Assembly (NCBI RefSeq): GCF_007164725.1
Contig: NZ_AP019697.1
Location: 1,098,001-1,162,000, forward strand
From: Dialister hominis
GTDB lineage: Bacteria; Bacillota; Negativicutes; Veillonellales; Dialisteraceae
Direction: 5' to 3'
DNA length: 64,000 nt
Shown: one piece after another, positions 36,188-46,777 of the stretch
Layout: every line of letters begins with the position of its first letter
Position numbering within the stretch: the stretch's first letter is position 1
Made by a program: the position numbers and the translations under genes
The notes under the pieces: generated by a model
Database searches by the model: none
What the model was told of the DNA's origin: nothing
What the model saw: the letters and a program-made list of their open reading frames with translations, nothing else

Positions 36188-37341
36188 TTGAACCTCTGGA
36201 TGGCAGATGCGGAGGCGATTCGTGCATTTTTGTCTGCGCTTATTACATCTTCAATGGAATGAATATCATGAACATCCCAATTGTCCAGAACTTCTTCTAC
36301 AACGTCGAAAATAGAAAGGAATTTTATTTCACTTCTGATAAAGGCTTTGATTGCTTCTTCATTGGCTGCATTGAAGACAGTGGTCATATCACCGCCTGCC
36401 TTGCCAGCCTGATAGGCCAGCTTAAGTGATCTGAACACCTTATAATCAGGCTGCAAAATTTTGATGGCAGATAATTTCTTCCAATCCATGAATTCATGGG
36501 AAGGTGTTTCCATTCGTTTCGGATACGTAAATGCGAACTGGATAGGAAGTCTCATATCCGGATTTCCCATCTGCGCGATAATCGATCCGTCGATATACTC
36601 TACCATCGAATGAATGATGCTTTGCGGTTGAATGACAACATCGATATCGTCATAATCAACACCAAAAAGCCAATGAGCCTCTATCACTTCCAGCCCTTTG
36701 TTAAACATGGTGGCTGAATCAAGCGTAACCTTCTGGCCCATATGCCAGGTAGGATGTTTTAATGCATCAGACAGCGATACATTTTCCAGATCCTCTCTGG
36801 TCTTTCCCAGGAAAGGACCCCCGGAAGATGTCAATATGAGCTTATGAATCTTTTTTATGTCCTGTCCGAGGAGGCACTGGAATATAGCACTATGTTCACT
36901 GTCAACAGGTCTGATCAATGTATGGTGCTTTTTCGCTTCTTCTATGACCAGCGCGCCTCCGGCCACTAAAGTTTCCTTATTGGCTAAGGCAATTTCTTTA
37001 CCCGCACGGATTGCTTCCAGAGTCGGAAGAAGGCCATTGATACCGACGACTGAAACAAGGACTATGTCGACGTCATCGCGTACGGCGGCTTTTTCCAGCG
37101 TCCCATCGCCGATATAGACTTCAGCGCTGCCATTATATGATGATTTGAATTTTTCTCCTGCGTCCTTATCTGTTATTACAATAGCAGAAGGGTTGAATTC
37201 ATGTGCCTGCTTTAGAAGCAGCTCAACATTTCCATGCGCAGCCAAAACCTGTGCATGGAAAAGGTCCGGATGGAGTCTGATCACTTCAAGTGCCTGTGTT
37301 CCAATAGAACCTGTACTTCCTAAGATTGCTATTTCCTTCAT
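36181..37341 (-). CDS. dxr: 1-deoxy-D-xylulose 5-phosphate reductoisomerase
   Basis: A 386-residue Dxr (IspC), first committed step of the MEP pathway. The NADPH-binding loop is AILGSTGSIGTQ. LANKETLVAGG, the metal/substrate residues in RPVDSEHSAIFQCL, and SGGPFLG are all present. The C-terminal AANEEAIKAF motif is intact. It is the fosmidomycin target. It lies between cdsA (27 bp) and rseP (overlap). Confidence 0.97.
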   Translation of the reverse strand: MKEIAILGSTGSIGTQALEVIRLHPDLFHAQVLAAHGNVELLLKQAHEFNPSAIVITDKDAGEKFKSSYNGSAEVYIGDGTLEKAAVRDDVDIVLVSVVGINGLLPTLEAIRAGKEIALANKETLVAGGALVIEEAKKHHTLIRPVDSEHSAIFQCLLGQDIKKIHKLILTSSGGPFLGKTREDLENVSLSDALKHPTWHMGQKVTLDSATMFNKGLEVIEAHWLFGVDYDDIDVVIQPQSIIHSMVEYIDGSIIAQMGNPDMRLPIQFAFTYPKRMETPSHEFMDWKKLSAIKILQPDYKVFRSLKLAYQAGKAGGDMTTVFNAANEEAIKAFIRSEIKFLSIFDVVEEVLDNWDVHDIHSIEDVISADKNARIASASAIQRFKC

Positions 37342-37368
37342 ACGGTCTCCCTTATTTAGAAATTCATT

Positions 37369-38181
37369 TTAATGAGCAAAGAGTATTAATGTGGAGACAA
37401 ATACGGGGGCTACAAAAAGAATACTGTCGAAACGATCCATCATACCACCATGCCCCGGCAGAATCTGTCCCGAATCCTTAACGTCACAAGCTCTTTTCAT
37501 GTAGGATTCAAACAAATCTCCTATCGGTGCCATGACTGAAGCCATCAATGACATGATAAACCCGTAGAAAACATTGTACCCAAAGGCCCATGCAACAATA
37601 GTCCCCAGGATGATACATCCGGCAACTCCGCCCAAAAGTCCTTCCACTGTTTTATTCGGGCTGATATGCGGTGCCATTTTATGCCTGCCAAAGCGGCGGC
37701 CGACGAGATAAGCAAAAGAGTCGCTTGCCCATGTATCAACAAGAGCAAACATGACAAGAAAAATTCCCGGTTCCATCCATAAAGAAGACTGCGTAATCAG
37801 ATCAGCATTGCGGCGCAGCAGAATGAGCGCGCCAAAGCCTATCCCAAAATAAAATGATCCAAATACTGTATAAATCAATGATGTCATTTTATCCTGGTTG
37901 AGCTTCAGGATAGGACAGAGCAAAAGAACCAGGCAAAGCGGAATCATTCCGAGAAAGACCTTCAGTGATCCAAAAGACGCAGCCCCGATCAGAACCAGCT
38001 GTGCGGCTGCAATCAGAGGTACCACCACATGAACATTGATATTTTTCAGCATCTTATTGTATTCATGTACGGCAAGAAGGGCAACAGCCAGAACTGCGCC
38101 TGAGAAGAGCACTCCTCCCAGCCAAACAAGCAATAATACAGCAATAATCCCGATAACTGCAGTAATAACCCTTACTTTCAT
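37369..38181 (-). CDS. cdsA: Phosphatidate cytidylyltransferase
   Basis: A 270-residue polytopic membrane enzyme making CDP-diacylglycerol for phospholipid synthesis. The C-terminal signature APIGDLFESYMKRACDVKDSG...PGHGGMMDRFDS is clear, and WASDSFAYLVGRRFG lies before it. Its ATG overlaps the uppS stop codon (TGATG), so translation is coupled. It supplies precursors to the same membranes whose lipids the Mla system moves. Confidence 0.95.
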   Translation of the reverse strand: MKVRVITAVIGIIAVLLLVWLGGVLFSGAVLAVALLAVHEYNKMLKNINVHVVVPLIAAAQLVLIGAASFGSLKVFLGMIPLCLVLLLCPILKLNQDKMTSLIYTVFGSFYFGIGFGALILLRRNADLITQSSLWMEPGIFLVMFALVDTWASDSFAYLVGRRFGRHKMAPHISPNKTVEGLLGGVAGCIILGTIVAWAFGYNVFYGFIMSLMASVMAPIGDLFESYMKRACDVKDSGQILPGHGGMMDRFDSILFVAPVFVSTLILFAH

Positions 38182-38903
38182 CAGGTTTCCTCCGTCAGCC
38201 CGCCAAAGCGGCGATCTCTACCTTCAAACCAGTCAACAGCTTTCTTAAGCTCTTCCTCAGTGAAATCAGGCCATAAAACAGGTGTGAAATAAAGCTCGCT
38301 GTAGGAAGCCTGCCAAAGAAGGAAGTTCGATATTCTGTACTCTCCTCCCGTTCTGATGAGAAGATCGACATCCATTTGATCAGAAGGGTATAACGCACTG
38401 GAAACATCTTCCTCCGTAATTTGTTCAGGAAGAAGTTCCCCATTTCTTACCTTTTCGGCTATTGATTTGACAGCATGGACAATTTCCATCCTGCCGCCAT
38501 AATTGATGGCCACATTCAGTATCAAACCATCATTTTTGGCCGTATCTTTCTCGCATTCTTCAATTTCCCTTCTCAAAGAATCCGAAAGCACGCTGGTATC
38601 TCCTACAATGTGAACCTGTACATTATCATCAATCAATTCGCGCAGCTGGCTGATCAGATAGTTTTTAAAAAGTTTCATGAGAAACCGGACCTCGATAGAA
38701 GGCCGTTTCCAGTTTTCTGTCGAAAAAGCATAAAGAGTGAGTATTTTTATTCCCATATTTCCAGCAGAACGGACAATCCTCTTCACATTGGCAGCGCCAA
38801 TCTGATGTCCATAGGTTCTCTCCCGTCCTCTTTTCTGGGCCCAGCGTCCATTTCCATCCAAAATAATCGCAACGTGTTCTGGAAATGACTTTTTTTCACT
38901 CAT
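38181..38903 (-). CDS. uppS: Undecaprenyl diphosphate synthase
   Basis: A 240-residue cis-prenyltransferase. The first catalytic region is VAIILDGNGRWAQKRG with the essential Asp, followed by TLYAFSTENWKRP. The C-terminal DLLIRTGGEYRISNFLLWQ and ELYFTPVLWPDF regions bind IPP. It makes the lipid carrier for wall and outer-membrane glycan synthesis. A 189-bp gap separates it from frr. Confidence 0.97.
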   Translation of the reverse strand: MSEKKSFPEHVAIILDGNGRWAQKRGRERTYGHQIGAANVKRIVRSAGNMGIKILTLYAFSTENWKRPSIEVRFLMKLFKNYLISQLRELIDDNVQVHIVGDTSVLSDSLRREIEECEKDTAKNDGLILNVAINYGGRMEIVHAVKSIAEKVRNGELLPEQITEEDVSSALYPSDQMDVDLLIRTGGEYRISNFLLWQASYSELYFTPVLWPDFTEEELKKAVDWFEGRDRRFGGLTEET

Positions 38904-39022
38904 ACACTAACTCCTTATCAATAAAGCTGTAATCAGACTTTAGCACTGCGGCAGTACTGATGCTTCATGATTTGTAAATGAAGCTTTCCTGCCGCGCCCG
39001 CTAAAAATCCATATCAGTTAAA

Positions 39023-39049
39023 GAAATCGTACCATGAAGATACGATTTC
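39023..39049 (-). terminator. Hairpin after frr
   Basis: GAAATCGTA pairs with TACGATTTC around a 9-base loop, and TTTAAC follows on the minus strand. It is a weak terminator or attenuator between frr and uppS. A second stem (CTTCAT/ATGAAG, about 38963-38984) lies nearer uppS. Confidence 0.5.
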
Positions 39050-39092
39050 CTTAGAATCTGTTTTATTTGGTTTTTAATCAATGGAATGCTGA

Positions 39093-39650
39093 TTAAACAG
39101 ACATGATTTCCTTGATTTTCTTTTCTGTAACGGTTTCCAGTTCCTTGATCTTATTGTCAGTCAATTTCTGGACTTTTTCTTCCATTCCCTTAATGACATC
39201 CTTGGAAACATCACTGTTCTTTTCTTCCTTCTTCAGGAAATCATTGCCGTCACGTCTGATATTGCGGATTGCAACTTTAGCTTCTTCAGATTTTTTATTA
39301 ACGATCTTGACCAGTTCTTTGCGGCGTTCTTCTGTCAGCTGCGGGATGGCCATGCGGATCAGATTGCCATCATTCATGGGAACCAGCCCGAGATCGGACT
39401 GAAGGATTGCTTTTTCAATATCTTTCAGCAAAGTTTTATCCCAAGGCTGCACTACGAGGAGTCTTGCTTCCGGAACAGTCACAGATGCAACCTGTGTAAC
39501 CGGTGTGCGGCTGCCATAATATTCCACGAAAACCCTGTCGAGGAGGCTGGCATTAGCCTGGCCGGTACGGATTGTTGTAAATTCGTTTTTCAATGCAGTA
39601 ATGGACTTGTCCATCTTTTCGGAAAGCTGATTCATTTCCTGTTCATACAT
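39093..39650 (-). CDS. frr: Ribosome recycling factor
   Basis: A 185-residue RRF with EF-G-dependent ribosome-splitting function. Typical sequence: ITALKNEFTTIRTGQANASLLD at the start, YYGSRTPVTQVASV, and the C-terminal KIKELETVTEKKIKEIM helix. Start 39650 follows GAGGGGGAA; a second ATG five codons in is possible. It lies 5 bp after pyrH in the standard order. Confidence 0.97.
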   Translation of the reverse strand: MYEQEMNQLSEKMDKSITALKNEFTTIRTGQANASLLDRVFVEYYGSRTPVTQVASVTVPEARLLVVQPWDKTLLKDIEKAILQSDLGLVPMNDGNLIRMAIPQLTEERRKELVKIVNKKSEEAKVAIRNIRRDGNDFLKKEEKNSDVSKDVIKGMEEKVQKLTDNKIKELETVTEKKIKEIMSV

Positions 39651-39655
39651 AGTAA

Positions 39656-40411
<756 letters not shown>

Positions 40412-40470
40412 TCAACCATCAAGTTAACCATACTATTCTATTATATAATATTTTGTTCATTTACAAAATA

Positions 40471-40500
40471 AGAGAACACCAAAAAATTCAGTGTTCTCTC
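40471..40500 (-). terminator. Hairpin between tsf and pyrH
   Basis: GAGAACAC pairs with GTGTTCTC around an A/T-rich loop, followed by TTATTTTG on the minus strand. It could reduce read-through from rpsB-tsf into pyrH. Confidence 0.6.
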
Positions 40501-40513
40501 ATCGTTTACTTTA

Positions 40514-41392
40514 TTACTGGTTCAGCTGTTTTGCTACTTCTGCAGCCAGATCATCCTGCTTCTTTTCAATGCCTTCACCGAGCTGGTATCTAGCGAAACG
40601 TACTACGGAAGCATTCTTGGATTTCAGGAGTTTGGAAATGGTCAGATCGCCATCTTTAATGAATTCCTGATCTACAAGGCAGACTTCCTTGTAGTATTTA
40701 TTAATTCTGCCGATAACCATTTTTTCAATGATGTTTTCCGGCTTGCCTTCGTTTCTAGCTTCTACAGCAAGAACTTCCTTTTCATGGTCGATTTCAGCCT
40801 GGGAAACCTGGGTTCTGTCCAGATAGGACGGATTAGCAGCAGCTACCTGCATTGCAATATCCTTGCCAAGTTCATCATCAGCACCGATCATCTCAACGAG
40901 AACGCCGATCTTGCCGCCGCCATGGATATAGCTGTATACCTTGCCTTCAGCACTTTCATAACGAACGAAACGGCGAACGGAAATGTTTTCACCAATCTTT
41001 GCAACTGCTTCAGTAACAAGATCGCGTACTTTCTTTCCGTCGATTTCAGAATCCAGAAGTGCTTCAACATCAGCTGGGTTAACTGCCAGGATCTGGTCTG
41101 CAATGGATGCAGCGAGATTTCTGAAGTCTTCGTTGGTTCCCACGAAGTCAGTTTCGCAGTTGACTTCCAGAATGGTTCCTGTTTTTCCGTCTTCGGAAAC
41201 AGCAGAACCAACAGCGCCTTCAGCAGCAACACGGCTTGCCTTCTTAGCAGCCTGGGATAATCCCTTTTCGCGAAGAATGTCGACAGCCTTTGCGATATCG
41301 CCTTCAGCTTCAACAAGTGCCTTCTTGCAGTCCATCATGCCGGCCCCGGTCTGGGTACGTAAATCTTTGACCATGCTAGCTGTAATGTTCAT
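40514..41392 (-). CDS. tsf: Elongation factor Ts
   Basis: A 292-residue EF-Ts, nucleotide exchange factor for EF-Tu. Recognisable: VKDLRTQTGAGMMDCKKAL near the N-terminus, NCETDFV, and the core dimerisation repeats. A glutamate/lysine-rich C-terminus reads EKKQDDLAAEVAKQL. The ribosome site GGAGG supports the start. It follows rpsB after a hairpin-containing 97-bp gap. Confidence 0.97.
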   Translation of the reverse strand: MNITASMVKDLRTQTGAGMMDCKKALVEAEGDIAKAVDILREKGLSQAAKKASRVAAEGAVGSAVSEDGKTGTILEVNCETDFVGTNEDFRNLAASIADQILAVNPADVEALLDSEIDGKKVRDLVTEAVAKIGENISVRRFVRYESAEGKVYSYIHGGGKIGVLVEMIGADDELGKDIAMQVAAANPSYLDRTQVSQAEIDHEKEVLAVEARNEGKPENIIEKMVIGRINKYYKEVCLVDQEFIKDGDLTISKLLKSKNASVVRFARYQLGEGIEKKQDDLAAEVAKQLNQ

Positions 41393-41426
41393 CGTATGAC
41401 CTCCATCATAAAATAAGGTGTTTGTC

Positions 41427-41475
41427 TTAATGAAAAAAAGGACAGGGCGGATCCTGATCAGCAGGATCCGCAGAG
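41427..41475 (-). terminator. Hairpin/attenuator between rpsB and tsf
   Basis: GCGGATCCTG pairs perfectly with CAGGATCCGC around a 5-base loop. The minus strand continues CCTGTCC and a seven-T tract, with outer AAGG/CCTT pairing possible. It is a strong partial terminator placed to lower tsf relative to rpsB. Confidence 0.7.
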
Positions 41476-41488
41476 CCTTAATAAATAA

Positions 41489-42238
41489 TTATTCCTTGTC
41501 TTCTGCTTCTGCTTCTTCAACAGCAGCTTCTTCAGCCGGTGCAGCTTCTTCCTGCTGGCCCTGACGTCCTTCAAGAACAGCATCAGCAATCTTGCTGGTG
41601 AGCAGTCTTACTGCGCGGATAGCATCATCGTTTGCCGGAATCGGGAAATCGATAACGTCCGGATCGCAGTTGGTATCAACGGTTGCAACAACCGGAATGT
41701 GCAGCTTATGAGCTTCTGCAACAGCGATTTCTTCTTTCTTGGAGTCAATGATGAAAATTGTTCCCGGAAGACGTTTCATATCTTTAATGCCGCCAAGGTT
41801 CTTTTCGAGCTTTTCAAGTTCGCGCTGCATCAGGATAACTTCCTTCTTCGGATACTGAGCAGTGGCGCCTTCTTCAAACATCTTTTCCAGTTCTTTCAGA
41901 CGTGCAATACGGGTCTGGATTGTGCGGAAGTTGGTCAGCATGCCGCCGAGCCAGCGTTCATTGACATAGAACTGGTTGCAGCGTGTAGCTTCTTCCTTTA
42001 CAGAGTTCTGAGCCTGTTTCTTTGTTCCTACGAAGAGAACCGGTTCGCCCTTTGCTGCAACATCGCGAATGAAAGCATAAGCTTCTTCAACTTTCTTTAC
42101 AGTCTTCTGCAGGTCGATAATGTAGATTCCGTTGCGTTCTGTGAAGATGAATCTTGCCATCTTCGGATTCCAACGACGGGTCTGATGACCAAAATGAACG
42201 CCTGCTTCAAGTAACTGTTTCATGGATACAACTGCCAT
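41489..42238 (-). CDS. rpsB: 30S ribosomal protein S2
   Basis: About 249 residues from ATG 42238 ([19 protein letters not shown]) after AGGAGG; the longer frame is the leader. Highly conserved: [32 protein letters not shown], and VDTNCDPD near the C-terminus. A glutamate/alanine-rich tail follows. It is the first gene of the translation and lipid-precursor series running left to 26585. Confidence 0.97.
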   Translation of the reverse strand: MAVVSMKQLLEAGVHFGHQTRRWNPKMARFIFTERNGIYIIDLQKTVKKVEEAYAFIRDVAAKGEPVLFVGTKKQAQNSVKEEATRCNQFYVNERWLGGMLTNFRTIQTRIARLKELEKMFEEGATAQYPKKEVILMQRELEKLEKNLGGIKDMKRLPGTIFIIDSKKEEIAVAEAHKLHIPVVATVDTNCDPDVIDFPIPANDDAIRAVRLLTSKIADAVLEGRQGQQEEAAPAEEAAVEEAEAEDKE

Positions 42239-42613
42239 AATATAACCTCCTGTTATTAACCTCTGCCTGCTTCTTCTTTCACAGCCACCCTTAGGCACAG
42301 ATGTGAAATCCACAGACATGCGTATTCATGCCTGTATAGTTTAACAAATAACTGTTATAATTGCAAGCCTCAAAAACAATTCATTTGATACGGAATCCGC
42401 CCCGGCATAATAGCTTTTTTTGGAATTTTATCAGCCGGGAATTTTATTACTTTCCGCACATAGGTATAATAGTTTATGGTATATTAAAATGTATATGCAG
42501 CACAAGCTGATTTTTAAAGCAGTTTGACGGGTGCGGCATTATGCCTTTGGCATAAGCAGGTTTATATTCGTCAATTGAATGGTTTTGCTGATTTTACAGC
42601 GGAGAATAATCAC
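42239..42613. other. Divergent intergenic region, rpsB / acyltransferase
   Basis: About 375 bp with no gene. It holds the rpsB leader and candidate promoter on the minus strand. On the plus strand there is a TATAAT at 42465-42470, likely the -10 box of the acyltransferase gene; I see only a poor -35 box (TTTTAT). Confidence 0.55.
42338..42366 (-). promoter_or_regulatory. Candidate rpsB promoter
   Basis: Minus strand: TTGCAA (42361-42366), 17-base spacer, TAAACT (42338-42343). The leader between it and rpsB (about 100 bases) can fold (TGCC...GGCA) and might carry S2 autoregulation; this is unproven. Confidence 0.4.
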
Positions 42614-43735
42614 ATGAACTCACAAAGCGTAAATAACGTAAAAGATACTATGGCAGGTGCAGCCAAAAAGAAAAAGATCCATATTGAATTTTTAAGAGCG
42701 CTTTGCATCTGGCTCGTTATGTTTACACATACTTCCACCTCAGGCTTCTCTTTATATCTAGAAAGACCTGCATCATTTTTCTTTCCCCTCTATATCGCAG
42801 TACCATTTTGGGTAAAAACGGCAGTCCCTATATTTTTCATGATTTCCGGTGCCTTATTGCTGGAAAAAGAAGAATCCATTTCGCGGATATTCAAAAAAAG
42901 AGTCTGGCGTTTTATTCAGGTTATTTTTGTTTTTTCATTGATCAACTATGTCTGGTTTTATCATAACCTGCCTCTTTCCATCACAGGACATATTGCCAAA
43001 TTTTTCACCATGACTTACTCCTCTACCATGGCAACGGCCTATTATTTCCTGTATATTTATGTTTCCTTCCTTCTCATGCTCCCAATCTGGCGAAAGCTGG
43101 TCCGCGCAATGACGCAGGAACTTTATTTGTACCTGATCCTTTTGAATTTGGTCTTCGTCGGGTGCATCCCAGTTATTTCCATGCTGATTTTCAAGGGAAC
43201 AGCAGAAATCAATTATTTCCTGAACCCCCTTCTTGCGGTCAGTGAACCGACATTTTATTTCCTGATCGGATACTGGATCGAGCATGTACTCCCGGATTCC
43301 TGGATCACACCCAGAAATCTTTTCAAATTGGGATTAGCCGCCCTCCTTGGCAGCGTAATAGCTGCCGGAATGACTTACTATCATGGAATTATCGCAGGCG
43401 GCCTTACAGAAGCGATTTCCGAAAGATTTTATGACAGCTTCCTTTTCCTGAATACCGCTTTTGTATTCTGCTTTTCAAAATGGTGGTTCTCTACCCATAC
43501 CATTTCTGATGCCTGGAGAAACAGGCTGATTTTCCTTGGCAGTGTTTCTTTTGGTGTCATGCTGTTTGAGGAAATAACACGCAATCTGACACATCCCATA
43601 TTCGGAAAAATGCTTGCATACCTGCCCCGCATCCCGTTCATAGATGCTGTTATCTGGATATGCCTCGCTTATGCGCTGGGAATCATCATCACTTACTTCA
43701 TAAAAAAAATACCGTACTTCAATAAACTTATCTAG
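42614..43735 (+). CDS. Membrane acyltransferase (acyltransferase_3 family)
   Basis: About 373 residues from ATG 42614, chosen after GCGGAG; the upstream frame reaches 42524 without a site. A polytopic protein with about ten membrane helices. It opens HIEFLRALCIWLVMFTHTS, the family's first helix, where a catalytic-type histidine is expected near R and H. PIFFMISGALLL and the intermediate WYFLYIY-like region are typical. Members O-acetylate or acylate polysaccharides and peptidoglycan. It is isolated on the plus strand; substrate unknown. Confidence 0.85.
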   Translation: MNSQSVNNVKDTMAGAAKKKKIHIEFLRALCIWLVMFTHTSTSGFSLYLERPASFFFPLYIAVPFWVKTAVPIFFMISGALLLEKEESISRIFKKRVWRFIQVIFVFSLINYVWFYHNLPLSITGHIAKFFTMTYSSTMATAYYFLYIYVSFLLMLPIWRKLVRAMTQELYLYLILLNLVFVGCIPVISMLIFKGTAEINYFLNPLLAVSEPTFYFLIGYWIEHVLPDSWITPRNLFKLGLAALLGSVIAAGMTYYHGIIAGGLTEAISERFYDSFLFLNTAFVFCFSKWWFSTHTISDAWRNRLIFLGSVSFGVMLFEEITRNLTHPIFGKMLAYLPRIPFIDAVIWICLAYALGIIITYFIKKIPYFNKLI

Positions 43736-43753
43736 TCTACCAAGTACGGTATT
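43702..43753 (-). terminator. Terminator of yhaN overlapping the acyltransferase 3' end
   Basis: Arms 43708-43719 and 43742-43753 (AATACCGTACTT / AAGTACGGTATT) form a 12-bp stem. Eight T residues follow on the minus strand. The left arm lies inside the last codons of the plus-strand acyltransferase gene. Confidence 0.8.
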
Positions 43754-43777
43754 CAACAGCACAGATATTAAACGATC

Positions 43778-46777
43778 TTATGCCTGGGCAAGTTCAAATA
43801 TCTCACCTGATTTGAGATAGATGAACTTGCCCGTATTTTTTTCTTCCCCGATGCGCTTTGCAATCTTCATCGTCTGTGCATGACAGGTGAAAAGGAAGAT
43901 CTGCTGTGTCTTTCCGAGATCCATCAGGAAACGCAGGGTATCTTCCTGACGCTTCTCGTCAAATCTGACGAAAATATCATCCAGGACAATGGGAAGCGGT
44001 TCAATCTGCTCACCAAATGACAACGCCATGGCAAGACGGATCGCCAGATAAACCTGGTCTCCTGTTCCTGAGGACCAGATTTTAGGATCCCTCACCTGAT
44101 TATCCTTGTCAATAATCCCAATGTCTTTTCCATCACTGGAAACCGTCAATGTATATCTGCCGTGAGTCATTTCACGCAGGAAACCATTCGCCTTTTCAAT
44201 GATCTTCGGCTGCTTGCCGGACTCATACGCTGACTGCGTTTTTTCCAGAACCTTCTCTAGATACATATAGACAAGCCATTCCTCGAGTGCTGATTTAAGT
44301 TCAGCCTCGATTTTTTCTTTCTTCTGAAGAGTTTCAGTGATGGTATTGTCATCGGCCAGCCTGAAGATTTCATTCTCAACTGCGCCCTGATTCTTGCGGA
44401 GTTCACCGAGTTCGCTGTCTTCCTCGGCAATGCATTTGGAAAGCTTCTGATGCTCGCTCATCCAGTCATCATACTGCCCGGTCTTCAGGGAATCCCATAA
44501 CTGAGTGAAGCTCTCTTCGCTTCCGGCATACAGGCGAAGATCCTGCTGAACCGTTTTCCACTCCTTCAATATCTGGTCATGGTGTTCATATGCTTCAACC
44601 TTTTCAGCAAACTCTTCCGCATTCTTTGCATTGACCAGGTCCATCAGCACTTTCGCTTCATTCTGGCAGGAATTCCAGGAATCATTCAGCTTTGCCATTT
44701 CCTTCTGATATGCTTCATGCTGGCGGTTTTTCTCAAGAATCCCCTGCCATTCAAGCATTCTTCTCTGATTCTCTTCATAAATATCGGCAATGCTGTCCGG
44801 TGTCACAGGATAATCAATACCGGAGGACCGGATGATAGATACCGCCCTCTTGGCAAAAGCATCGAGCTTTGCATCAATATGTTCCAGACGAAGTGCAAGG
44901 ATCTTTCCTTTCCCCTCTTCAGAGAAAATTCTCTGCCACTGTTCCTGGAGCAGGGACAAATTTTCAGCATCCGTTTCCGGAAGTTTATTGGCTTTCAGCC
45001 ATTTGCTCCACTCCGTATTGATCTGCTGTGCTTTTTCATTGAGCTCTTTGCCCTCTGTAACCCACTTTTCATGCTGGGCCTGCTGCTTGCGCACGGTCTC
45101 CCTTTTCCATGAAACAGCCTGCCGCCGGGCCTGGTCCTTATAGAAATCAGTCCGCTTCTGCTGGACCAGATTCTGGAAAGCCTGGAGATCCTCTACGGAT
45201 TCAGGAACCTGGCCGGGGAAATGGGATGCAATGTCTTTCCGCTTCGCTTCAAGATCGGCCAGCTCATCATTATACTTCTGCAGGAGATGTGCTTTTTTAT
45301 TCACAATATGGCTGTTGACCATAAGCGCAACCGCTCCAAGAACGATTCCTGCTGCCGCTCCGTAAAGAGCTGCATAACCAATCATGGCCATATAGAAAGC
45401 AACAACGGAAGCCGCAGAGGCTGCAATAAGGCATATGCCGATCCAGAACCAGACAGTGTATTTTCTGTCTTTTCTGCTTTGCGCTTCTTCTATCGAATGA
45501 TTGATATCCGTTCTCTGATGCAGGATTCCTTCAAGGCTCTTGGCCATTTCCTCAAAGTTCTTCCACTCGTTTTCGCTCTGTTCCGTATCGGAATTTTCCG
45601 GCTTATCTTCCAGCTGTTCAACTTCAGGCTCTCTCTGCTGCCAAAAATACAGCTCGTTTTTCCTGACGCCTACACTTTGTGCTAAACGGCGGCCTTCTTC
45701 CCAATTGACATTGACACAGGGTTCCTTTAAATCCAGCGGATGATCCCAGAGCGGCAGCTGGTAACCCATGTTGACGAAATCAATTTCCCAGTTCTTATGC
45801 TCTTTTTCAAGACGATCTGCATCTTCTATTGTCTGACGCCACTGTCCGATATCTACATAGAGCTTTTCAAGTTCGTCTGCCATGCCCGCCCAGGGAATGA
45901 CTTTCTCTTTTTCAATCGGTGTATATTCATCAAGCTTTGCCTGCAGGGACTCTTTTTGGTCATGAATGCTCTTCATACGGTTCATGATCTCGTTCCACTT
46001 GTCTTTTCCGTTCGTCGGGAACATTTTGACCTGCATGGATAAATCCAGCTGTCTTTTAATCTCGCAGGCCCTTTTATAATATTCCCAGGCGCCCAGCCTT
46101 TTCTCTAATGTTCTATCTTTCTCTTTATCCGCATTCAGTTTTTGCTGAAGTTCTTCAATCTGTTTCTTCAGCAGATCCTGCTTTTTCTGCAGATCGGAAA
46201 AGTCTTTTTCCTGATTGGCCAAAGCATCGAGCTGCTGGCTGACATCATCGAGCTCCCCGATCAGCAAATTAATCTTTCTCTTTCCCTGCGGGGAAGAAAC
46301 CAGCAGTTTTTCCTTATTGTCATGAGCCAGTTTCTTCACTGTAGAAATTTTATCTCCGCCCTGCAGCATGAAAAAACGGCTTCTTACAGAATCATTGGAC
46401 AAGAAGGACAAGCCCTGCAGATCTTCAAGACCTATGGCAAAAATTTTTTCATACATGAAACGGTTCAGGCCATGCCACCACAGGGCAGGAAGTTCTTCCT
46501 CAAATTTTACATGGTCTGAATTTTCAAACCAGCGTTCCTTTTCATCGCGGATGACTTTATATTCCTGTCCATCCGATCTGACAAATTCAATACTTCCTGT
46601 CTTGCCCTGCCACTTTCCTCTGCCGTAACCAAATATCATGTCACGGATAAAACGGAGCATGGTGGTCTTGCCGCTCTCATTTTCTCCCATAATGACATTG
46701 AGCGAATTTTGAGAGGGCTTCCAGGATGCTTTCCTGTATATGCCATAATGATCCAACCGCAAATCAATGATCTTCAT
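43778..46777 (-). CDS. yhaN: YhaN-like Rad50/SbcC-type ATPase
   Basis: A 999-residue ABC-type ATPase with split nucleotide-binding halves. Walker A GENESGKTT is at residues 31-39. The ABC-like signature is at about 905 (WSSGTGDQVYLAIRLA) and Walker B LPIVLDDIFVRFD at about 930. Between lie long coiled coils rich in Lys, Glu and Gln. Unlike Rad50 there is no CxxC zinc hook. Instead two hydrophobic helices (about 441-462 and 466-488) occupy the middle, so it is probably membrane-attached. It is paired with the YhaO-like nuclease gene, overlapping it by 14 bp. A DNA end-processing or repair role is inferred from the Mre11-Rad50 analogy. Confidence 0.88.
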   Translation of the reverse strand: MKIIDLRLDHYGIYRKASWKPSQNSLNVIMGENESGKTTMLRFIRDMIFGYGRGKWQGKTGSIEFVRSDGQEYKVIRDEKERWFENSDHVKFEEELPALWWHGLNRFMYEKIFAIGLEDLQGLSFLSNDSVRSRFFMLQGGDKISTVKKLAHDNKEKLLVSSPQGKRKINLLIGELDDVSQQLDALANQEKDFSDLQKKQDLLKKQIEELQQKLNADKEKDRTLEKRLGAWEYYKRACEIKRQLDLSMQVKMFPTNGKDKWNEIMNRMKSIHDQKESLQAKLDEYTPIEKEKVIPWAGMADELEKLYVDIGQWRQTIEDADRLEKEHKNWEIDFVNMGYQLPLWDHPLDLKEPCVNVNWEEGRRLAQSVGVRKNELYFWQQREPEVEQLEDKPENSDTEQSENEWKNFEEMAKSLEGILHQRTDINHSIEEAQSRKDRKYTVWFWIGICLIAASAASVVAFYMAMIGYAALYGAAAGIVLGAVALMVNSHIVNKKAHLLQKYNDELADLEAKRKDIASHFPGQVPESVEDLQAFQNLVQQKRTDFYKDQARRQAVSWKRETVRKQQAQHEKWVTEGKELNEKAQQINTEWSKWLKANKLPETDAENLSLLQEQWQRIFSEEGKGKILALRLEHIDAKLDAFAKRAVSIIRSSGIDYPVTPDSIADIYEENQRRMLEWQGILEKNRQHEAYQKEMAKLNDSWNSCQNEAKVLMDLVNAKNAEEFAEKVEAYEHHDQILKEWKTVQQDLRLYAGSEESFTQLWDSLKTGQYDDWMSEHQKLSKCIAEEDSELGELRKNQGAVENEIFRLADDNTITETLQKKEKIEAELKSALEEWLVYMYLEKVLEKTQSAYESGKQPKIIEKANGFLREMTHGRYTLTVSSDGKDIGIIDKDNQVRDPKIWSSGTGDQVYLAIRLAMALSFGEQIEPLPIVLDDIFVRFDEKRQEDTLRFLMDLGKTQQIFLFTCHAQTMKIAKRIGEEKNTGKFIYLKSGEIFELAQA

